Below are positions 24,746 through 38,500 of a DNA stretch of 64,000 bases, one piece after another. The position numbers were made by a program, and so were the translations under genes. The notes under the pieces are model-generated. The model was not told the origin of the DNA and ran no database searches. It saw only the letters and a list, made by a program, of their open reading frames with translations. The stretch is from NCBI GenBank assembly GCA_963678705.1, contig OY783203.1, positions 21,000,535 through 21,064,534 of the forward strand, given 5' to 3'. How positions within the stretch are numbered: position 1 is the stretch's first letter; each line of letters opens with the position of its first letter. The DNA comes from Panorpa germanica. Its lineage: Eukaryota > Arthropoda > Insecta > Mecoptera > Panorpidae.

Positions 24746-26904
24746 AAAATCTTTAATTGAGAAATTATGAATTAACTAGAAACTTCAAAAAATTATAAAA
24801 TAATGTGTACATACCTAAACAATCCATTATTCAAAGTTATATTGTTGCAACATTATTTATTTATTTATTGACTGACCAAAAGTAAACTAAATTTAGATTT
24901 TATTAATCATAAGATATATATTTACTTATATAGAAATTTAGGAATCCAATTTAAAAGAAAATAACATTGTAATTTGATGTTAATACACAAAACTTGTAAA
25001 ATATACATATTGTATTTTTATATTCGTCATTTCTAAAATGATGTTTATTTTTTAAGTTATTTTATAATTTCGTCATATTTTAAATCGCGATTGCATGTTG
25101 TATATATGTAATGTGCGTCTGTAAGTATGGATGTGTGCGTTCATAATAATACAAATAAAATTAGATTTAAATTATTCTCACGTTGGAGACTGGACTAAAA
25201 AGACTCGTGTTAGCAAAATACATTTGAAAATATTTATAACTTTCACAAATGTGCACATGAATATTTACATATATATACGCGAGTGTCTTTTCATAAGTTT
25301 GGCAGGAAAATTGCCAAAGTTATCAAGGATCGAGAAAGAAAATGACTCTTGCATATGTATACGTTTATGTCGATCTTATCTAGAACTATAGTCATTATTA
25401 ATAAGGTTTTTTGTTAAATTCTTTTTAAGATTTGAGGTTCAGTCTTGGAACAGATTAACAACTGAAAACAATAATTTTCTGTTAAAATTACTAAGCAGAA
25501 GTACCAGTTTGTTGAATTCCTGCTCCCTTGTTCAACCTGGTTGCTATAATTTTTAACAGAATGTTTTCTCAATTTAAATTTCACAAGTAAGCTTTAATTA
25601 ATTAGAATTTTATAAAAGTAAAAAATAATATTCCAAATAATCTAACAAAGCTTATAAATTTTCTATTTTTATAATTATCGTTATTGAGATTAGCAAAGTT
25701 TTATAATTATTCCGTATGTAGTTTTTATAACTTATTAGTATTAAAAAATCTTTTAATAATTAATATTTTTATTTAATTTTTAAAGATATTTACTTAAATA
25801 ATTTTATTATTGTAGTTTATTTGGGCGAAGAATCAATTAGTAATTATTTCTTTTTATTTATAGTTTTGAAGGCTAACTAAACATATTGATTATTAATAAT
25901 CAGGTATATATTTAAAAGTAATATATTTTATGATCAATTGTTTTTCTTTAAGAGGATCGTCTCATGAAAATAATTTGTCTTTTATTTATTGTGTTGTATT
26001 GTAACTTGCACGTGCAACTTAGGATGTAACACAAAAAAATATTAAAGGTTTGTATTGATTTAGAATTTCTATAATTTCTGAAAATTGTGTGCTTTTCATC
26101 TAGTCGAAAATGCTTTTTGACTGCACAAAACATTTCCTTTTCTTTAATATTATATCATTTACCGTCGGCCTAATTTTGATCCTAAACGATCTCCTATTAA
26201 TGTTGGATGTTTTTCTGGAGTTGAAGCTGTGCGTCAACACTGAGCCGCCGCGTTATAAAGTAATATTTGTTTACAGAATAATACATTATAATACTAATGA
26301 GACGATCTCCTTGAAGCATATTTTGATTCTGATAAATTTTTCAAATAATTGGTTAGTGTAAACTTTAAAATCAGAAATATATTAGGCTGATATATAATAT
26401 ATGCATATATGCAGGCTGTTAAATATATTTAAATATTTGCATTAAAAAAAATTAATTTACGAATGCGAATTATTTTTATTTGCTTCTACAGATATGCAAT
26501 ATATTATATTAGAAGGAAATATTTTCGTGGAGACGATTTTAAGTCAAATGAAGCTGTTTGTTTATATATTTAATAATTTACAGTATTATGTACCATACCT
26601 AGCCAAGTTTTGTTTTACTTATTTCTAGATATCTAAAAACGCAAATTTTGTATACAATGCTGGAAATATGAACGTGGCAAAATAAATTGCAGGAAATGAA
26701 CATTGTTAAAATCATAAAACATGGCAACAATTGTATGTTGAGACAAAAATGTGATAAACCTAATTTTAATTTAATATATGTTGTTTGTATTTCATAGATC
26801 GAATGTTTAAGTTGAACTTGCATTATTAAGTATTCATAAAGTTTTTTGTAATGTAGTTTTCAATTAATGTGTTGGTTAATTCCTATTAACAATGATCCCC
26901 TTAT

Positions 26905-27522
26905 CTATTTTATTAAATATCTAAATGTTGACGGAGATATAGCAATTAAAAATTTGAATTGTAACATCTCTATAGATATGTCGGCCATTTGTATGACGTG
27001 TATTGTATACGTCAGTTATTTGTTGATTAGGTCAGTGCTGTGGTAATGTGTTGTAGCTATTGGTAGTCGAAATAATCAAGTCAAGTCAAAGAATAATAAG
27101 TTTTTATCTTATTTAACCCTGTTACGGCAGACATAATATTGAAATTTTATTGTTCCTTGAAATAGCTGTACATAATATTTGATATTTTAATATATAAATA
27201 TATACCGCAGAGATTTATGAGCTGTAAGGTTGGTAACCTGTAAACTTGTCAGAGTTCTCTCAAAAATATATCTCTTTTACGCTTTGTTGTATAAAAGAGA
27301 TGGCATCATAGCAGTTTTGAGGTTACATGCATTTGGAATGTTGTACAACGTTGAATCCCTTTAATAATTAAAGAGACAAAATGACTTTTTTAATTGTTAA
27401 TATCTCCTAACATATAAGAAGTTATTAAAGAATAATTGAACATTTGAGGTTATAGTAACCCACTTTATCAATATATAGTACACTTTTATAGGAATTAAGA
27501 CATAGGACACAAGCCCATTACA
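26905..27522 (-). repeat. Repeat family B, copy in reverse orientation
   Basis: The reverse strand is collinear with 43434-44055. It ends at 27522 with GGACACAAGCCCATTA, the family terminus, but has lost the far terminus near 26905. Shared blocks include ATATCTAAATGTTGACGGAG and GTCAGTTATTTGTTGA. It faces the copy at 27972 in inverted orientation about 450 bp away. Confidence 0.7.
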
Positions 27523-27971
27523 CTTTCTTTATCGCTATTTCCAATTTTACGCATTTCAAATATAACTTTATTTTTAAGAACAGCCTAATTTTAAAATTCA
27601 AAATTATAAAAATAATATTCTCATAGAATATATTTAATAAATAAAATGAAAGAACTAAGAAAATGAAATCATAATTATGTTATCATTAATTACGTGATTT
27701 TTAACAAGATCTTTCGGTGAGAAAAACACAAAGTTATTTTTGATAATATCGAAATTCCTTGTTTACAACCTTTGTAATATAATACTTCAAACAGGGCTTC
27801 TGAAAACCAGGAGTTTCAATACCCGCCGGATCCGATTTCGCGAAATCAGAAAAATGTAAAAAAACATCTAAATTATCAAGCAATAATCGCTATTCATTTA
27901 TTTTTGCGTTATTGAAATCTAATTATATATGTAAGATTGAAGAAACTTCTGAATGGTAATAAAAAACAATA

Positions 27972-29600
27972 ATAGGCTTGTGTCCCATGTCTTAATTTCT
28001 ACAAAATTGTACTATATATTGATAAAGTGGGTTACTAGAACCTCAAATGTTCAATTATTTTTTAATAACTCCTTATATGTTAAGAGATATTAACAATTAA
28101 AAAAGTCATTTTGTCTCTTTAATTATTAAAGGGATTCAACGTTGTACACATTCCAAGTGCATGTGACATCACAATCCTTGTGTAAGGTTACCAACCTTAC
28201 AGCTCATAAATCTCTGCTATATGAATATATATATCAAAATATCAAATATTATTTACAGCTATTTCAAGGAACACTCAAATTCCAATATTATGTCTGCCTA
28301 GCAGGGTTAAATAAAATAAAAACTTATTATTCTTTGATTTGACTTGATTATTCGACTACCAACAGCTACAGAAGATTACCACAGCATTGACCTAGTCAAC
28401 AAATAACTGACGTTAAAATGCATTTCACGTGTAACCATCGCACGCCACTGGACTATCAACGATAATACATTAAATTGTAAACATTCAAAGTCGTTGAGTC
28501 CAAAGATGAGTGAAGTAAAGATAAAGCCTGAAGAAGGATTAGAGTTAAACAAATTAGGTTGTAATAAAACAAATATCATTAAGGATGAGTAAGAGTGATA
28601 TTTGGATGAATAAATATTTGACTTTTGGAGATCGAGGGTTAAGCTATATTTGTAATAAAGCAAATATAAAAAAATAAAGCCAATGAGAAGACAGAAGTCG
28701 AAGAAGGCGTATTACAAAAGCAGATAAAAGCCCAGGAACCCGATGGAAGAGAGAACATTCAAATTCAAAAACTTCATAATAGCACTTTAACAACGAATTA
28801 CAACTGAAAACTTTACCTGTAGATTTTTAACACTTTGGCCTTCGCTCGGAGGGGCCGAATAAGTTCACGATTCTTTTTTTAACTATTTGTTACATGTAAT
28901 TTTAAGATTTCTTTTTTGTGTATAATTATATTTTATTATGGTGTTTGAAATATATGTGTTTTTGTTTATTTTAACATGTAAGTAACATATCTTAATTTTC
29001 CCATATCCAATGTGCATAGCGTAGTGTTGGATATCCGGCATTCTTTTAATTAAACTTTTATTAATGATTATGGGCAATACTGGTACGCTTTATATTGATC
29101 GCAAAACTGTCTTAGATCGAACCGAAAGGCGGGGTTGATTAACCCATATGGCTAATCAATAGTTGTATATAATTATTCTTTTTGTTCATTTATAACTTTA
29201 GCATTTTATTAGCTGATTTCCTAATTTACAGCTTAAATTTAAATTAGGTGGCGCTGCTAAATAACTGTAGAGAATTAGTTAAAAGGTTGATTTATTTGAA
29301 TTAAGTCAGTAAAATAATTGGACAAAAAGTAAAATATAAATAAAAAGTTTAAATATTATTAAATGAAAAGAACTCCTCCCACAGTCAACAGAGGGGGGTT
29401 ACACACGTCATAAAAATATGGCCGACCATTTTTAGCGCTAAAACTACGATTCAAACTTTTAATTGCTATATCTCCGTCAATATTTAGATATTTAATAAAA
29501 TAGACACGCTAGTACACATTTATTATCATCAATTTCAATCAACAATTTCAATCAACAATTGAAAAATCGACCACTAAAAAATGAGGACACCCGCCCATTT
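27972..29600 (+). repeat. Repeat family B, copy split by a solo LTR
   Basis: The copy begins with AGGCTTGTGTCCCATGTCTT and ends with GAGGACACCCGCCCATTT, matching the ends of the 43.4 kb copy. About 460 bp of left part and 195 bp of right part are separated by a 974-bp insertion (28430-29403) absent from the other copies. Removing the insertion leaves a normal family member of about 650 bp. Confidence 0.75.
28430..29403. mobile_element. Probable solo LTR inserted in repeat family B
   Basis: The insertion starts TGTAACC and ends GGTTACA, the TG...CA short inverted ends of an LTR. It is flanked by a 4-bp duplication CACG (28426-28429 and 29404-29407). The empty site is seen in the 43.87 kb copy, which reads TTTCACGTCATA without interruption. 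No internal retrotransposon genes are present, so it is best read as a solo LTR of a gypsy- or BEL-type element; the strand and superfamily were not determined. Confidence 0.7.
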
Positions 29601-29785
29601 AAAATATTGCTGAATGAATATGTTCTTGCTAATGGAACTGAAATCGACTGAATACTTTAAGAACTTTTATGCATGATTACCTGTTTATTAATAGATATCA
29701 CTAGTTATTACATCTTATTAATTGTGTAGTAGATTCATTTCATTGCGTCTAGAAGGTTTGCAACCTAACATAATTTTTATTTGGG

Positions 29786-30085
29786 GGCAAAGGGGCGGTT
29801 TTTGGCGAGGGTAAAAATAGGGTTAGAAAGTTGAAATTTTATATATGGGCTAACTTTGGTACCTTATATACAAATAGAAAAAAAATCCCAAATTTTGAAA
29901 AAAAGTTGGTCAACAACTGGAAATTGTCAACAAATTGGAAAAAATATATAGTCAGTTTATATGAAAAATTATTTTTTGTTATATGTAAAATAAATAGGGA
30001 ACGACTTTAATATTTCTATTTAAAAATGAAGAATGAATTTGAAAAGAAATTCAATTCACACACAAAAGACAGTCGTCGTTTACAG
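29786..30085 (+). repeat. Unclassified repeat family D, partial copy 2
   Basis: It shares TAGAAAGTTGAAATTTTATA, TATGGGCTAACTTTGGTACC, GTCAGTTTATATGAAAAATT and CAAAAGACAGTCGTCG with the copy at 59505. Only the 3' half of the family is present. Confidence 0.6.
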
Positions 30086-32483
30086 TTGAAACATTATAAT
30101 ATAGGATTGCGCCAAGACGGTATACAACTTAAATAACATTTTGAGATTAATTGACTTGTTATATCAAAACGGTTTCAATAACAAAGTTAATATTTTTATA
30201 TAGTCAATTAGTAGTCAGGGAAGGAATGTTATAAGCCAACCTTTATGACTAACTTTGAAAATAAGCTTCACTGTTAACAAAATATATATAAAGAAAGAAA
30301 AGAGTTCCCGTTTTTATAAAGTAGAAATAGTTTATTTAATTGTATCAAGAAATTACATTAAACGGATCATGCAAACACATACATTAATATTAGATTAATA
30401 TTAAACACGTATTATACTATTCATAACCTATGAATACTGAATTTAAGACAGTATTTAATATTTATTATATTTGAGAATATCATTGCACAAATATGCATAA
30501 GTATGTATCATATGGCTCATTTCATGTGATATTCAGAGTAATTTCAAATCATAATTTTGTATTACAAAAAATATTACCAAATATTTTACAACAAACAGAA
30601 TACATAAAATTGAATATAAGTTGACTAGTTTACTTTATATAAACATGTATGCTACTATATCTGATTTGTTTGTAATTAAACAAATGGTAGTTAATAAAAT
30701 ATAAGATCTTACTATTTCTGCTCTAAGATAAGATCTTCTATTCTCCTTACTCTTTCTACAGACATTTTATGTCTAAACATGTATCAATACAAAACAAAAT
30801 TGGTCTCCGAGAGTATATTCCTTTCTTTCTTGCCTTCTTTTAAATTACTTTATTCAAATTAAAATGATCATTTTTGCTATTACAAACTGGCATATACTCG
30901 TACTTCATCGTACATCATATACGAGTACACCATTCATTCACACACAAATACTCGCATGCCCTACAAAAAATTTCTGCTGAACACAATGTGACCTTACTTA
31001 GCTGAAAATTTTTTTTAGCTGTTGTGAATTAAAAAAAAATTCAACCCATGTATTTTAAGTTATAATATAATACTCTACTGATTTTGTTGTTAAGTAAACA
31101 CTTTGTCAAAGAAATATCAAATTTACTGCAATAAATTATACGAGCTCAAAACACGTTTAGAAAAGAGTGAAATGAACTATTGATTTTAATAATTATAAAG
31201 TATCAAAATTTTTCATAAGTATGTTCAAATTGTCAAACTCTAAAGAGTAATCTATTGTTTCATCTTGCAGTCGAAAGCTACTATTCTTATTTAGTTATTG
31301 CAAAAACATTACGGAACTATAAGGATAACCTCATACTTCTTATTTATGTCATACGAAAAGCAACTATTATTAAAGTTATTTATTTAATTATTGAAAAAAT
31401 TTAAACCCAAATGGAAATTTTAAGAATGTTTTTTCTTAATAACTATGTTCATATACATATATCTATTAAATAAAACCCATCTACCAAATTCTTAATTGAG
31501 CATTAAATAAGGGATAAAAAGGGTACCATCCAGGTACAGTTAGGACTAGGATCGGGAGCATCGTCAGACTTGAGAAATGTAGCAACTTTTTTGGAATGCA
31601 ATAAAATTTGGCACTAACTTAATATGGTACTGATTTAGTGTTAATAGTATGATTTAGTGTTATGAAATCTGGGATAAGACCCTAATTCATTTCATTTTTG
31701 TTCTAATTAATTTTGACGATTTTATTTAAATATCTGGCTAATTTATAACTACGATGAATAATATCAACAGTAACCATTTGTTTTATGCATAAAAACTTTG
31801 CCCTGTATGAACATTTCAAACGGTGTTTCTCTATGTACTGTCGAACCGAATTTTTTTGATTTTTTTTTTGAAAATATTGAATCCTTACGATAATTATTTA
31901 TGCAAAAATTTAAAAAATATATTTTATAAAAAAAGTTGCGCTTGACTATTTATGTCGTGAGTCATCAGTCACAGAATTATTTAGTACCATCTAAATTAAT
32001 TTACTTATGTGGAAATATGTTTCCATTACCTTAAAATTAATTTTAATTATCAATAATTTCATTTATGTTTTATGCTAATCAATAGCAATATCTTGTGATA
32101 TCACAAAGCACAAGAAATAAATAATTATTTATTTAGACAACAAAATATGTATAAAAAAAAAATAAAAATAAACCGTATAAAAAATATAAATATTTTTAAA
32201 ATCACAAATTAAATTTGTATCACTTACTAAAAAAAACTAGCAAGCTTAATAATAAATTAAAATTTTCTGTTCAATAAATAACTTTCATTTAAAAACACTT
32301 GTCATGTTATGCAAAGAAATTTTAGCTAAAATAATTGTATTGTATAAATCACGTCCCATTTAGTTTTACTTAGGTCCATTTTAGACCTTACTAATCTTTT
32401 AATACTTTACAAGTGTATAAATTTTAGTCTATTATGTATTATATATAAACTACTGTTTTTGGGAGCGCGTACATGAATGATTA

Positions 32484-32489
32484 TTTAAT
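32484..32489 (-). terminator. Candidate poly(A) signal ATTAAA for pod1
   Basis: The variant signal ATTAAA on the minus strand, about 60 bases after the pod1 stop codon. The real end was not determined. Confidence 0.3.
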
Positions 32490-32548
32490 AGTTGTCAATT
32501 GCATATTTACTGATAAGTAGAATTATACTTAAACTGCGTAATAAATAG

Positions 32549-35500
32549 TTAAGGTTCCCATTCTTTCTCATCTACACCTTCCATAGAGTCTTGCTCTAAC
32601 TTCAGATTCATTTCCATACGGCTGCTCACTGCTCGTTGAATCTATTAAATTAAAATAAGCATTAAACAAGTAAAAAAAAAAGTCAAAATAAAATGAATCT
32701 TAACGAATATTTCTAAAAATTACTTCTTCTTGCTTTGATCGTGTTTGACCAGACATTTCCGCATTCCATCCAAGTCTGTTATGTGGTTGAGCAGCTCCAA
32801 CAAAAGTACCTCCAGAATTGCTTTTATTTATCTGAGATTTCTCAACAACTTTTGCCTGTCCTTGAGAAGTAGATACTACAACAAATAACAATAATGAAAT
32901 ATAAATACAGTTATTCTTCATTAGAAGAGGGGCAGCATATATTTTAAAATTATTACAGCAATCCATTCCAGCCGGTTGTAAACTTATTCTTTGAGCAGGT
33001 CTGTCGCTACCGTTAAACCAGTCGGTTGCCTGCATAGATGGCTGCCATGTCACACGGGTGAGAGGAAACAAATCATCTTGGAACAAGTCACTCTACAACA
33101 ACGGTTTATATATAAGAAGCATTATATATATATCATTATACATACCTTAACTTTATATATACCTTAATTCGAGGAACAGTAAACGATAAAGATTCAATAG
33201 CATTATTTGTTAGTCGATAGGCTTTAGCAAATTCAACAGCTGCTACGTCACAAATATTTTTTGGCAAAAATGACAGTCCTTGGTGTAAAGTAGAGCATCT
33301 GTGATGACTTAGAGGACACAAAAAGGGGGCCTCCTCTGTGACTTCAAATGCGTATATAGTAGAATCACCCTACAAAATTTATAAATTACATAAATTCAGA
33401 AAGAAGCCTTTTTAATTTAAATAGTAATAACAGATAAATTACAACGAAGATACTATTATAAATAAATAATCAGTATGCAAAAATATAAACGATAAAACAA
33501 TTAATTCGCCGCTATTGCTTTATTAAAAAAAAGCTATATGTTCATTAACGAAGTATAAAATGGTGATTTACTTTTCCAGTTAAAAACAAAGTGGAACTAT
33601 CTTCCTCGTAAAATGGAATAAGTATAGCCGGTGATACGTCAAGGCCCACTGTGTTCAAGGGTGTACTCAAATCGGATGCACGGAAGATCATAACTTGTCG
33701 TTCAGAAACCCTAAAAAGTAAAAATAAACATTAGTTTTAAAAATATTTTTTTATTGTAAAATTATTCGGATATATAATTCGGAAGTGCATACTTATCAAA
33801 GCCCATGATAACAAGATATCTGCCTTCAAGTGCCCACACGACTCGCGCTCCCCGAGATCCGACAGGTCCAGGTCCTTCCGAAATCGGATGTTCACTCTGT
33901 CGTGGTTTATAAACCTGTATATAAAAAATATAAAATGTACTAAAAAAATGAATATTGTTACCATAATATCGTTTTCATAATTTTTCCTTACCCTGATTTT
34001 GCTATCTTTGCTGACTGTTGCGCAAAATTGTCCACAGGGAGACCATGATAAACTGAACATCTGTTCCGTGTGTCCCTTTAGAGAAATGCATTCATTTAGT
34101 GTCTTTAAATTCCATATTTTTACACTCATGTCGTAAGAAGCAGTAGCCAACACGTCTTGAGCAAGTGGATGATACTTGATGAAATAAATTTTATCGGAAT
34201 GTGCATTTAATTCGTGTTGTGGCGTGTTCGTTGGCTCTGTAAGACCATCTGATGGAATATCCCACAATCGCACTATTCCATCATCACATGCAACAGCCAG
34301 TCGTTGATTGTTAAATGGATCCCATTGGAAATCCATAATGTTACTACCATGGACCAAAGCTGGAATGACTCCATCAGGCAATTTTCCTGTTCGCTTAAGT
34401 TCAAAAACAGCAATGCGGCCACCAGGCCCACTTAATGGTACTGCCACGCGTTCCGCATTTGCTATAATTACATAAATTACTACCAATAAATATGCAACTT
34501 AAATAATTTGTTTGTTGAATAACAATCATTGTACAATAAATATAATATTGATAAAAAAAATTTACTCGCCTTGAAATCCATCACATTCACCAGATATTTG
34601 TCGACTAATATTTCGGACATTTTCAATGTGTGTCGATTTATGTCCTGGCGTTCCTTTTAAATGTCTGAATTTGGACACACGCCCTGCAAAATATGTAAAT
34701 AAAATTTTTGTTTCTATTATTATTAATGATTAATTATTTAATTTACCAAATACTGTTGATGTTCGTTTCGGTGGCGCCACTTGAGGTGGAGGTGAAACAT
34801 CAACCGATTTCCTGGGGACCTGTGGATCGCAAGACAGTTGTCGAACCGGAGCTAAAGGTCGTTTTAAATCATCGTCTTTTGTTTCATCATTCTTTTTGTT
34901 TTTTAAAGAATCTCTTCGTCTAAGAGGAGTAGGAGATCCAGCTTTATCTACAGTAGCAGGACCATCTTGAACAGATTGAGAACGAGACTCGTACATACGA
35001 CGTCGTTCAGCTATACTATTTCTCTGTGCAGAAGATCTTTCAAAATTACCCAACTTATCATCGGTAAGTTCGAAAGCATCCTCGGGTTCTTCCTTTGATC
35101 CAGAGCGGCATTCAAACAACTTTCGTCTTTCCGCAGTACTTGGAGTTTTAGGTTTATAACCGGAGTCACTACTATTTGCATCTTCTTCTAAACTGGACGA
35201 GTCAGATTTACCGTTACCACAATCCTCTTCTCCTACGCAAAAACATAATATTTGGGTTATTAAATAACAAAACACGTGTAAATATGCAACTGAAATACCT
35301 ACTGAAAATTTAAAACAATTAAAATGTCTGAAGAGATTCAATAAATATCTTTTTGAAACAGAACAAATTACTTATTTTTTACTTTTTATTAAATTGCTTT
35401 AACTTTATGCCAAATGTTGAAAATGTTTGCCTGATCCGAAATTCCCCTAGCACTTTTCGAATTTATTGGTTTTAAAACTTTTTCTGTGTGTAAAAGTGTA

Positions 35501-38500
35501 ATAACTATACATACTATATTTCGACTTCTTTTGATACCATGGGCAAAAACTCTTTCAAAACTTATTTTTAGATTATTAAAAATTTAATTTGTTGTATTAT
35601 TTATATTGCACAAAGTGCATAAAATGTGGATTATAATTAGAATAAAAACTTACTTGATGCGTGTGTAGCTTCTACATCGCTCGTTGGAGATTTGTTTGTA
35701 TCACCAGATAAGTTTTTATCAGTGGTATCGTTTCCCGGTACTGCCGGAACTTGGAAAACTTTATCAAATGAAAATTCAGCACTATTACCAGAACTTGAAA
35801 ATGGCTTAGGACCAAGTCGAGGCTAAATAAAAAAAAAAAACAAAAATATATATATGTATCAAACCAATATTTTCAAACAGCAAATATTATTTGGACGCAA
35901 GGTCTCTCAGAGAAAGTATGAGGCCCAAACCAACTTATATTTTTGAGGTCTCTCTATATCGAAAACTGTATTTTATCCAGTTTTTGCTTTGGGACCCGAA
36001 GCTACAGTACAAATTGCCATCTCCCATTACTCACTGAGAGCCCCTGCTTTTATATAATTAATTTAAAAAACATCAGGGTGCAGAATATTGGAATATAGTG
36101 TTGTACTCTTTTTAGTACTAAGATCTACATACTCGTACTTGTGCTAATGATAAAAATTCATAAGACACATTTTAAAACACACAAGCATAAAACACAAAAT
36201 AAATAAATATATAACAACAAATTACAAACAAGCAAAATAATATGTACTAACAAAAAATTCTTAAAACAAAAATATTAAACTCAAGGACTAATTTTAGAGC
36301 TTCAAGATCACAGAGGCTTCTGTGGAACATGCATCACCTTGTAGCCAGTAGCAGCGGGTGTATTCGAGGTTCTAGGTCGAGCTACTGGTCTTGGAGGCTC
36401 ATCCATGCCTTCTGATATAGATCCAGTCCTCGATGCTCTTGGCAAAGGTTTCGGTGGTACAGTACCATTCTGAGTGCCATTTCTTGCATCATGGCTATCG
36501 ATAGCAATTGATTCCATTCTATCATCCAGTTTTTGCTGGTCTATATCTTTGAGTGTTTCTGTTAATGGAGTTTGTTCGACGACTGGTTTGGCCAAACTCG
36601 TAGGTTTAAATGTAATCGGAATTGAAGGTTTACTTATTGGAAGTACTTTGGTATTGGCTATGGCAATGTGTTCACAAATTTCTTGGAATGTTGCAGTGTG
36701 CACCTAGTTTTAACATATTTGTAAGGTCTCAGCACACATAATTTTTAAGAATTACGTTATAGTATATTATCTAAGTTATTCAGCATAAAAATTATGATAC
36801 CTGATTAATAGGATTACAATTTATATGCTAAGAGACGTTACTATTTGAGTGGCGATTTAGGGGTATGCTGCATTCACGTTTAAACTACAGAGATGTACCT
36901 AATTGCTTCATTTGCTCTAATTGGACGATCAATATTATATGTACGAGTATATTCGTTTTATTTAAGTAGTCATATTACTAGCGACTTCCTTTAATTGTGA
37001 TACTTTGTACGATACCGTGGCTTTAATTGCTTTATACATTTATTCTTTAATTATATTTTCTTTCAATATTGAAATTAAATAATGAAACTGATATAATATA
37101 TACTTCAAAAACTTTTATGCAGATTATGTTACAATCTATTTAGGTGCTACACCAAGTAATATTTACAATTTAAGAATATAATAAATATAAAATTTAATTT
37201 ATCACAGAAGTCCATTTCAGTTAGCGACATCTTTTAAAGAGTAGTGGTAAATATAACTATTATTGCGCCAAGACCAACTTTTTTCAATTATGGTACTTTG
37301 TACGATGTCGTGGCTTTATATTGCTTAATACATTTGACTATATATGAGAAGAAAAGAATACATTGAAATACTTTTAAATTAGGATTAGGATGCTTGTGTA
37401 CCAGCACATCTCCCTACATCTAGTCTACTCTTCAAATTTAAACTGTTCACACTGCAGCTTAGGAGATATGCTTGAACACAAGGTACAGCTGAATCGGTTT
37501 ATAACTTCATCCTGATGTTCATTGAGATGTTGCAGATTTCTATGTTAAACATGTTCAATGTTTTTATACATACGCTTATTTGTGGATTAACGAAGAGCCA
37601 CTCCCAAAACATTCACATTTTGTGTAAAACACATTATATTCGCCCTTGGCCTTGATGTATCAATTTAATTTTTACACAAAATTCATATTTTATTATGAAA
37701 TTTCTTAATATGAACACAAAATTATTGATCATTTCTGGAGTCTATTTTACCAATTGGCAGAATAAATATATTCCGGTCCTGTGAATTGTCCTGGCTCGCA
37801 TAGTTGAGTATCACAAATAATAAATAAACTATCTTGGTAGAAAATATAGCGGTGGTATAGAAATCGAGCCCGAAGACACAACTGACTATTCTCCCTCACA
37901 CACTGTACCGTAGACTAATATACTTGTCAGTTTAATATGATGTATAAAAAACGTATTTATACCTCTTAACTTATTTTCTGAAGCAATTCAACGAAGGAAA
38001 ATTATTATTGTAAAAAAACACTTACCACAATAGGTTGATCACAGTTTCCCCTTTTTGCAGGATCTAAACTGATTTTCGGCACTGGAGTATTTGCGCCTCC
38101 TTGCCACTGCTTAGGAGTTAAATTAGATACAGGCCCAGGAGTATCAGGATAAAGATCTGCGTGATAATCTCTATATGACTGTAACGTAATACAAAACATA
38201 TACAATTACACAAAATATTTGTATTATAAACAATATAAGATTTTGCAAATATTACCTTTCTGGGAACCTGGTACATTATCGGTATTACAGTCGATGACGT
38301 CAATTGCATAACGCGATTAACTTCTCCCTCCATAACTTTTAAAGCTCTTTTGGGTACTAGGCAAGCACCCTTTGTTTGTTCTCCAGAATGTCGTATACCC
38401 TCAATCAAATATGGTTCTCGATCAGTCACTTCCATGTATGATATTGTAGAGTCTCCTTTTCCTGCGAGGAAAAGCATGCCAGTGTCAGCATCGTATAATG

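Larger units (their letters stand above)
24039..32483. other. Intergenic region between CPSF6 and pod1
   Basis: The two genes converge on this stretch. No coding exon was found. It holds an AT microsatellite, two inverted repeats of one family, a solo LTR and one copy of family D, all listed separately. The remaining sequence (30.1-32.4 kb) is plain AT-rich DNA in which I see nothing. Confidence 0.65.
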
